Assembly (NCBI GenBank): GCA_003154635.1
Contig: PMDX01000099.1
Span: forward strand, 15,485 to 20,971
Reading direction: 5' to 3'
From: Actinomycetota bacterium
Lineage (GTDB): Bacteria > Actinomycetota > Geothermincolia > Fen-727 > Anoxymicrobiaceae
DNA length: 5,487 nt
Part shown: positions 1-4,659 of the stretch, piece after piece
How positions within the stretch are numbered: the first letter of the stretch is position 1
How the letters are laid out: every line of letters starts with the position of its first letter
Translations under genes and position numbers: made by a program
The notes under the pieces: model-generated
The model's database searches: none
What the model was told of the DNA's origin: nothing
Seen by the model: the letters and a program-made list of their open reading frames with translations, nothing else

Positions 1-1
1 G

Positions 2-310
2 CCCGAGGGGCAGGAGGTACACCCGGCTAGCCTCTTTCGCCAGCGGGTCGAGGGTCTCAAGAAATGGAGCGAGCAGATCGTCCGCGACAAGAACGGCATG
101 AAGCTGATGGCTGGCATGATAGACCTGGTGCTTGACGCGGTGACCAGGATGGAGCAGAAGATAACGCACGAGAAACTGTTCAGGGTGGCCGACCCCGACG
201 ACAATGAGTACCTCCGCGACAAGGTGCTCGAGCTCCTGCCCGAGGGCTGGAAGAAAGTCGACGAGCCCGACTGGGGCGGGGAACGTCCCGCTTCCAAAGA
301 ACGGCGCTAG
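2..310 (+). CDS. C-terminal end of an unrecognised protein (5' partial)
   Basis: The reading frame is open from the window edge to a TAG at 308-310, giving 102 visible residues; the true start lies upstream. The visible part is rich in charged residues and probably mostly alpha-helical, including the stretches LFRQRVEGLKKWSEQIV and GMIDLVLDAVTRMEQKI. It ends in a polar, Pro/Gly/Arg-rich tail. I see no catalytic motif, signal peptide or membrane segment and do not recognise a family. An ATG at 98 could be an internal start, but the frame stays open with normal-looking codons before it, so a longer gene cut by the window is more likely. Base composition matches the nuclease-ATPase genes that follow, but the 160-base gap makes it uncertain that it shares their transcript. 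Confidence 0.65.
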   Translation, partial: PEGQEVHPASLFRQRVEGLKKWSEQIVRDKNGMKLMAGMIDLVLDAVTRMEQKITHEKLFRVADPDDNEYLRDKVLELLPEGWKKVDEPDWGGERPASKERR

Positions 311-423
311 GGCGAGTGGCGCCAACTCCTGTCGTTCGAGACAGCTCGAGCCTGTAGCCCTCATGGGGGCAACTCCCCGAAGACGCCTGCCGTTAAGCGC
401 CAGAATTCCATGTCACAACCTCG

Positions 424-432
424 TGTTATCAT
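424..432 (+). promoter_or_regulatory. Possible extended -10 promoter for the nuclease-ATPase operon
   Basis: TGTTATCAT matches an extended -10 element: TG, one base, then TATCAT, which is 5 of 6 to TATAAT. Transcription would start near 439-440, about 30 bases before the ATG at 471. The -35 region is poor (best is ATTCCA at 405-410, 3 of 6), which is tolerable for extended -10 promoters. This is a consensus match by eye only. Confidence 0.3.
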
Positions 433-460
433 CGTCGAGCAGTTAGCGGGAAAGTTCTCA

Positions 461-466
461 AGGGGG
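461..466 (+). promoter_or_regulatory. Ribosome binding site of the nuclease gene
   Basis: AGGGGG lies 4 bases before the ATG at 471. This supports that start. So does the protein: the conserved first beta strand and first metal motif (RFVHSADW) begin at residue 2, as in SbcD/Mre11 nucleases. Confidence 0.55.
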
Positions 467-470
467 CCGG

Positions 471-1595
471 ATGAGATTCGTGCATTCAGCGGACTGGCAG
501 ATCGACATGAAGGCCGCCCACGTCGGCGAGGTGGGATCCGCCTTGAGAGAAGAGCGCTTCGAGGCCGCCAGGCGCGTGGTCAAAGCCGCCGATGATTTTG
601 GCGCTGATTTCATACTGCTCGCGGGCGACACTTTTGAGGACAACGGCGTCGACCGGCTCAACGTCCAGAGGGTCGCCGACATCCTGGCGTCGTTCGCTGG
701 CGCGGTCTATCTAATACCTGGCAACCACGACCCACTGGTCCCGGGCTCGGTCTGGGAGCATCCCGCATGGTCTTCCCATTCAAACCTGCACGTCCTCACC
801 GAGCCGGCCCCTGTCGAGATAGAGGGCGGGTTTCTCTACCCGTGCCCGGTCTTCGGAAAGCACTCGGGTAAAGACCCTACGTCGTGGATAGACGCCGGCG
901 GCGCACGGGGCATAAAGATCGGCATCGCGCACGGCACGGTCGAGGGTGTGGACCCCGACGATCGTTATTACCCCATCCCGCTCGACGCGCCGGCTCGCTC
1001 GGGCCTCGACTACCTGGCACTGGGCCACTGGCACTCCTGCACCATCTTCGAGACGGGCGGCGCGGCGCGCATGGCTTACCCCGGCACGCACGAGACCACG
1101 AGCTTCGGCGAGCGTGACAGCGGCCACGTGCTCCTCGTAGAGATCGCCGGCCCCGGAGAAAACCCCGAGGTGAGCCGCGAGAAGACGGGCTCGCTCGATT
1201 GGCTGCTCTTGAAAGAGCAGGTCCGCGAAAACGGCGACATCGCGCGCTTGCGCGAGAAGATCGAGGCGATAGGCGACCCGGAAAAAACGCTTATCAACTT
1301 GAGCGTGTCGGGGATCATCCACATGGACGAAGCCCCGGAGTTGCCGAGGCTCCAGGAGATAGTAGAGGCAAGGTTCTTCTACGGCAGGATCGACAGCCTC
1401 GAGCTCCATCCATTGCCTGGTGACGCCGAGCTCGTCGAGTCGTTCCCTCCAGGCATAATGCGCGAGGCCGCACGGCGGATACTGGAGCTTTCCGACCCGT
1501 CCTATGCCGGCGGCCGCCCCGAGGGGGCGACGCCCGAGGTCGCGTCCATGGCGATACTCGAGCTCTACGCGATTGCCATGGAGGTCGGGCGATGA
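471..1595 (+). CDS. SbcD/Mre11-type DNA exonuclease, metallophosphoesterase family (YhaO-like)
   Basis: This 374-residue protein is probably the manganese-dependent nuclease subunit of a cytoplasmic Mre11-Rad50/SbcCD-like complex that trims DNA ends or opens hairpins. The metallophosphoesterase motifs appear in order: HSADWQ at 5-10, AGDTFEDN at 51-58, PGNHDP at 83-88, a lone motif His in IAHG at 152-155, and GHWH at 185-188. A further conserved-looking block, YPGTHETTSFGE at 203-214, closes the catalytic domain. Residues from about 225 on are likely the capping domain and the helical tail that binds the partner's coiled coil. Length is close to E. coli SbcD (about 400). One oddity: the first metal motif is D-W-Q, where Mre11 and SbcD have D-x-H. 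The stop overlaps the ATPase start by 4 bases. I am confident of the family, but not whether it is orthologous to sbcD or yhaO, so no symbol is given. Confidence 0.93.
   Translation: MRFVHSADWQIDMKAAHVGEVGSALREERFEAARRVVKAADDFGADFILLAGDTFEDNGVDRLNVQRVADILASFAGAVYLIPGNHDPLVPGSVWEHPAWSSHSNLHVLTEPAPVEIEGGFLYPCPVFGKHSGKDPTSWIDAGGARGIKIGIAHGTVEGVDPDDRYYPIPLDAPARSGLDYLALGHWHSCTIFETGGAARMAYPGTHETTSFGERDSGHVLLVEIAGPGENPEVSREKTGSLDWLLLKEQVRENGDIARLREKIEAIGDPEKTLINLSVSGIIHMDEAPELPRLQEIVEARFFYGRIDSLELHPLPGDAELVESFPPGIMREAARRILELSDPSYAGGRPEGATPEVASMAILELYAIAMEVGR
1580..1595 (+). promoter_or_regulatory. RBS and ATGA stop-start overlap coupling nuclease and ATPase
   Basis: GGAGGT at 1580-1585 lies 6 bases before the ATG at 1592. 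That ATG overlaps the nuclease's TGA (1593-1595) as ATGA. This layout normally means translational coupling and roughly matched synthesis, as expected for two subunits of one complex. Confidence 0.8.
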
Positions 1596-4309
1596 TCCTG
1601 CGAAAGATAAGCGTGCGCGGGTGGAGGTGTTTTGTAGACACCTTCGAGGTGGGGCCTTTTTCCGACGGGCTCAACGTCATGTTCGCTCCAAACGCGTTCG
1701 GCAAGTCCACGCTCTTTGACGCCCTGCTGCGCGCGCTATTCGACGGCCATCGAGTCGGCGGCTCGCAGATGGAAGCCGTGCGCCCGTGGGGGCGGGTCCT
1801 GGCGCCCCAGGTGGAAGTCGAGTTTTTTCACGACGGTCAAGAGTACAACCTTTCAAAGAGATTCATCGACAAGCCGACCTCCGAGCTGTCGCGCAGAGAG
1901 GGCGGCAAGTTCGCGCGGCTTGCCGAGGGCGATGCCGCCGACGAAAAGGTCCGCGAAATCCTTAGCGGCAAACCGTCGTTGCGCGGGCTTACAAGCGCCT
2001 CCAACTGGGGCATATGCCAGGTGCTCTGGGCGCCCCAGGGCGAGATGAAGCTCGCCGGGCTCTCGAGCGACGTTGTCGCCAACATCCAGGAATCGCTTGG
2101 CGCCCAGGTGTCCGGCGGGCAATCGGCGAGCAAGCTCGAGGAAAAGATAGGGCAACTGTACGACCGTTATTACACCTCTACTGGAAAGCTCAAGGCGGGC
2201 AAGGGCGGGGCCCCGGTTCTCGAGCTCATCGGGCAGCTCGACAAGGCCAGGGCCGAGCTGCAAGACTTCTCGCTGGCTGTGATCGCTTTCGAGGAGGCTA
2301 GCCGTAGGGTCGAAGACTTGAGGGCGCGGCGCTCCCAGGCAAAACTCGACGCCGCCGAGATATCCAAAGAGCTCGAAAGAGCCCGGGGGCGGGCCAAGGA
2401 GTACGCCGCCCTTCATGCAAAGCAAGGCGGGCAACTGCAGAAGGCCGAGGCTTCCGGGGCAAAGCACTCCGAGCTCTCCGCTCGCATCGCTTCCATAGCC
2501 GAGGCCAAGAAAGAGCTCAAAGCGGTAAGAGACGAGCTCGAACAGCTCGAGGTAAAAGCGCCGCTGCAGCTCAAGGAGGTCGAGCAGCTCGAGGCCGAGG
2601 CAAACGCCGCAAAAGCAGACCTCGAGGAAGTGCGACAGGGACGAGGCGCCGTGGAGACGGCAGACCACGAGTCCAGGCTCGCAAGGCGTTACCTCGACAC
2701 CCGCGACAGGCTCGCCGACGAGCAGGCGCTCATTGACAAGGTCACCGAGGCCGAAAAGACGTTGCGCGAGCATCGCGAAGAGAGAAACAGGCTGGTCGCT
2801 CCCGATTCGAGGTCGCTCAGTGCAATCCGCAAGGCGATACGCGCCCGGGACGATGCGGGCATCCGGCTCGAGGCCGCGCTCATAACCCTCGAGATCGTGT
2901 CCGAAAAGAGCTTGAAGCTCGATGTCCTCGAGGCCGAGAATCTCGAGACGATCGACCTCAAGCCCGGCGTCTCATCAGAGATCAAGGGCGCCCCGGAGGT
3001 CGTCGTAGACATCTCCGGGGTGGCGCGAATTAGGGCCAGGGGGCCTGCCGGGTCCGTCGAGGAGCTTCGTGACGCCCTGGCCGCGGCGGCCGACAAGGTC
3101 GAGAGACTCACTCTCGAATACGGCACTTCAGAGCTCACTAAACTGGAATCCCTCGCAGAGCGGCACAAGGAGCTCGACGACCGGGTGGCCAAGGACACCA
3201 CGGTGCTCGACACACTGCTCGCAGAGAGGTCCATCGAAGAGATCGAGCAGGAACGCTCGCGCCTCGCCGCGCAGCTCGAGGAGCTTCTCACCGGCCATGA
3301 GGAGTGGAGGCAAACGCCGCCCGATCACGACGACATGGAAGCGGCGGCGCGCAAGATAAGAGACTCGTTCGTGTCGGCGGTCGAGGAGGCCGAAATGCGG
3401 ATGGACGCCGCCCAGGGCGCGTCGAGCTCTGCCGGCAAGCGGCACTCCGCACTCCAGGCCGACCTCGAATCGACGAAGCGCCGGGTGGCAACGCTTGCCG
3501 AAAAAGTCGAGAAGCTTCAGGACGACGGCAAGAACGAGGCCCGGAGGGCTGAAGAGCTCAAAGCCCTGGCGCTCGAGTGGGATGCCGCGCGGGCAGGACT
3601 CGAGCAAACCGAGGGCGAGCTCAAAGCGCTGGGCGAAGACCCGGCGAGGTCGGTCGCCAAGCTCGAGGCGTCGCTCAGCTCCGCTGAGGAGACCGCAAAA
3701 GACGCGCTCGAAAAAGAAAAATCAGAAGAGGGCCGGCTGGGGCAACTGGCGAGCGAAGGAAACTACTCGAGAGCCTCGGTCGCCGAAGAGAGCATCGCCA
3801 GCCTCAGCGATAAGATCCGGCGGGAAGAGCTGCGGATCAACGCCGTCAAGCTTCTCCACGACACCGCCGACGCCTACAGGAAGCAGGCGATCGAGGCGAT
3901 ATCAAAACCGGTCGAAGACCTCGCGACCGACTTCATGACCCGCATCGCGGGGCCCAGGCTCGGCGGAGTCTCGGTCTCAGACGACTTCACGCCGACCGAG
4001 GTCAACCCGGGCGCGATCGATAACTCGCGCGTGTCCATCGACCAGTTGTCCGGCGGCGAGCAGGAGCAGGTCCACTTCGCCGTCAGGCTCGCGCTGGCCG
4101 AGGTCCTCGCAAAGAACGAAAGGCAACTGGTGGTCCTGGACGACGCGCTCACAGCGACCGACACCGGCCGGTTCGCACGCGTGCTCTCGCTGATCGAGGA
4201 CGTCGCATCAAAGCTGCAGGTGCTCATTCTCACGTGCCACCCCGAAAAATACCGCGCCCTCGACCAGGCCACCTTTTTCGACCTCGAGCGCATCGCAGCC
4301 GGAGACTGA
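1592..4309 (+). CDS. SMC/Rad50-like coiled-coil ATPase (SbcC/YhaN type), without zinc hook
   Basis: This 905-residue protein is the probable ATPase partner of the upstream nuclease. The N-terminal half of the nucleotide-binding domain has a P-loop, APNAFGKST at 32-40, and a Q-loop, APQGEM at 147-152, like LPQGEF of SbcC. Long Glu/Lys/Arg/Ala-rich coiled-coil arms follow at roughly 190-400 and 490-745. The C-terminal half carries the ABC signature LSGGEQ at 819-824, Walker B VVLDD at 847-851, a D-loop ATDTG at 855-859, and the switch His in TCHPEK at H883. The domain is thus split, as in SMC proteins, and would close by folding back of the coil. Between the arms, about 400-490, lies a beta-rich segment (around EVVVDISGVARIRARGP) and no CXXC; I count only three cysteines in the whole protein. 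The DD after the Walker B strand and the beta segment fit the YhaN-like group better than classical SbcC. The first Gly of the P-loop is Ala. It is shorter than E. coli SbcC (about 1048). Confidence 0.9.
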   Translation: MILRKISVRGWRCFVDTFEVGPFSDGLNVMFAPNAFGKSTLFDALLRALFDGHRVGGSQMEAVRPWGRVLAPQVEVEFFHDGQEYNLSKRFIDKPTSELSRREGGKFARLAEGDAADEKVREILSGKPSLRGLTSASNWGICQVLWAPQGEMKLAGLSSDVVANIQESLGAQVSGGQSASKLEEKIGQLYDRYYTSTGKLKAGKGGAPVLELIGQLDKARAELQDFSLAVIAFEEASRRVEDLRARRSQAKLDAAEISKELERARGRAKEYAALHAKQGGQLQKAEASGAKHSELSARIASIAEAKKELKAVRDELEQLEVKAPLQLKEVEQLEAEANAAKADLEEVRQGRGAVETADHESRLARRYLDTRDRLADEQALIDKVTEAEKTLREHREERNRLVAPDSRSLSAIRKAIRARDDAGIRLEAALITLEIVSEKSLKLDVLEAENLETIDLKPGVSSEIKGAPEVVVDISGVARIRARGPAGSVEELRDALAAAADKVERLTLEYGTSELTKLESLAERHKELDDRVAKDTTVLDTLLAERSIEEIEQERSRLAAQLEELLTGHEEWRQTPPDHDDMEAAARKIRDSFVSAVEEAEMRMDAAQGASSSAGKRHSALQADLESTKRRVATLAEKVEKLQDDGKNEARRAEELKALALEWDAARAGLEQTEGELKALGEDPARSVAKLEASLSSAEETAKDALEKEKSEEGRLGQLASEGNYSRASVAEESIASLSDKIRREELRINAVKLLHDTADAYRKQAIEAISKPVEDLATDFMTRIAGPRLGGVSVSDDFTPTEVNPGAIDNSRVSIDQLSGGEQEQVHFAVRLALAEVLAKNERQLVVLDDALTATDTGRFARVLSLIEDVASKLQVLILTCHPEKYRALDQATFFDLERIAAGD

Positions 4310-4346
4310 AAAGATACATTCGCGGATACGCACACCATCTTCGAAC

Positions 4347-4363
4347 CGAGCGTGCGGCGCTCG
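4347..4363 (+). terminator. Weak hairpin after the ATPase gene
   Basis: CGAGCG at 4347-4352 pairs with CGCTCG at 4358-4363 around a 5-base loop, 38 bases after the ATPase stop. No T-run follows (the next bases are ATTGGAC), so it is not a standard factor-independent terminator. It may stall polymerase or protect the 3' end of the message, or mean nothing. Confidence 0.2.
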
Positions 4364-4386
4364 ATTGGACATACCGAAACAAACGG

Positions 4387-4415
4387 TCGAAAACTCTATC
4401 GTTGTGCCGTATAAT
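4387..4415 (+). promoter_or_regulatory. Sigma70-like promoter upstream of the tRNA-like element
   Basis: A perfect TATAAT at 4410-4415 is preceded, at the ideal 17-base spacing, by TCGAAA at 4387-4392 (4 of 6 to TTGACA). Start of transcription would fall near 4421-4422. The transcript would first meet the tRNA-like structure at 4507 and then the gene at 4660. The match assumes a bacterial host. Confidence 0.45.
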
Positions 4416-4506
4416 ATTTATGGCTGAACTTACTGCTGGTTTGGTCCAGGGGATTTTAGGTACCAGGACGAAGTAAGGCGCGCGAGCGCGAGCTTATGCG
4501 CTAAGT

Positions 4507-4580
4507 CAGGGAAAGCTCCGTGGCAGAGCACTCTGCTGTTAAGGCAGAGAGGTCATCGGGTTCGATTCCCGATTCCTTGG
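4507..4580 (+). tRNA. tRNA-like structure, Asn(GUU)-like, with abnormal anticodon arm
   Basis: It folds as a cloverleaf. The acceptor is CAGGGAA (4507-4513) with TTCCTTG (4573-4579), 7 pairs including one G-T. The D stem is GCTC (4515-4518) with GAGC (4526-4529). The anticodon stem is CTCTGC (4531-4536) with GCAGAG (4544-4549), 6 pairs. The T stem is TCGGG (4556-4560) with CCCGA (4568-4572) around TTCGATT. The discriminator would be G4580, and no CCA is encoded. Three things are abnormal: only one base (A4514) joins acceptor and D stem, the anticodon stem has 6 pairs, and the variable region has 6 bases. The 7-base loop TGTTAAG lacks U at the position before the anticodon. Opening the C4536-G4544 pair gives a 9-base loop containing CTGTTAA, the usual tRNA-Asn loop, plus an extra GG. 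It may be an altered or decayed tRNA-Asn, an integration remnant, or a non-standard tRNA. The anticodon is unresolved. Confidence 0.55.
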
Positions 4581-4611
4581 GTCTTCGGACGAATGTATAG
4601 ACCAATTCCTG

Positions 4612-4636
4612 TCCCGTCAGATTTGCTCTGACGGGA
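4612..4636 (+). repeat. Perfect 9-bp inverted repeat between the tRNA-like element and the orphan gene
   Basis: TCCCGTCAG at 4612-4620 and CTGACGGGA at 4628-4636 are exact reverse complements around a 7-base loop (ATTTGCT). The stem would be stable in RNA. What follows is AAGCAGTTTATTGG, with only a short T-run starting six bases later, so a terminator is possible but not typical. It ends 23 bases before the ATG at 4660, so it could also be a leader hairpin or a protein-binding site. Confidence 0.6.
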
Positions 4637-4648
4637 AAGCAGTTTATT

Positions 4649-4652
4649 GGGG
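4649..4652 (+). promoter_or_regulatory. Weak ribosome binding site of the orphan gene
   Basis: GGGG lies 7 bases before the ATG at 4660. It is the only purine-rich tract near any candidate start and favours 4660 over the in-frame ATGs at 4666 and 4690. The match is short and the start stays uncertain. Confidence 0.35.
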
Positions 4653-4659
4653 AAATACC

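Larger units (their letters stand above)
311..470. other. Intergenic gap before the nuclease-ATPase operon
   Basis: No convincing gene is present. The gap contains a 5-bp hairpin (CTGTC at 329-333 with GACAG at 340-344, loop of 6), an 8-base palindrome TGGCGCCA at 317-324, and a short GGGG/CCCC hairpin at 366-378. None of these is followed by a T-run, so a factor-independent terminator for the upstream gene is not supported. The right end carries a possible promoter and a ribosome binding site for the nuclease gene. Confidence 0.5.
4310..4659. other. 350-base gap with a promoter, tRNA-like element and hairpins
   Basis: No protein gene of useful length is supported here. In order it holds a GC hairpin at 4347-4363, a sigma70-like promoter match at 4387-4415, an 18-codon mini-ORF at 4420-4476 that I do not accept as a gene, and a GC-rich patch with a small AGCGC/GCGCT hairpin (4485-4502). 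After these come a tRNA-like structure at 4507-4580 and a perfect inverted repeat at 4612-4636. GC-rich and AT-rich patches alternate, and the gap marks the change from the GC-rich operon to a less GC-rich gene. Confidence 0.6.

Noticed and set aside
780..1409. 209-residue open frame on the minus strand inside the nuclease gene
   Set aside because: The + strand here encodes the GNHD and GHWH motifs of the nuclease. The antisense frame is a by-product of high GC.
1853..2773. 306-residue open frame on the minus strand inside the ATPase gene
   Set aside because: It is antisense to a well-supported ATPase gene with motifs along its length. Its Leu/Gly-rich, low-complexity composition is what the reverse of GC-rich coiled-coil codons gives.
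4457..4472. GGTACC within AGGTACCAGGACG, recalling the T-box core of T-box riboswitches
   Set aside because: Only the six-base core agrees with the longer T-box consensus, and no stem I with specifier loop or competing terminator is visible.
4420..4476. 18-codon mini-ORF after the TATAAT
   Set aside because: It has no ribosome binding site, starts only 5 bases after a -10 element, and is too short to judge. Kept as a low-interest finding, not as a gene.
4507..4580. The tRNA-like element as tRNA-Pyl or an ochre suppressor
   Set aside because: A 6-bp anticodon stem and one-base linker recall tRNA-Pyl, but the anticodon is not CUA, the D loop and T loop are of normal type, and no pylS or pylBCD genes are seen. 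UUA lacks the preceding U that functional anticodons have.
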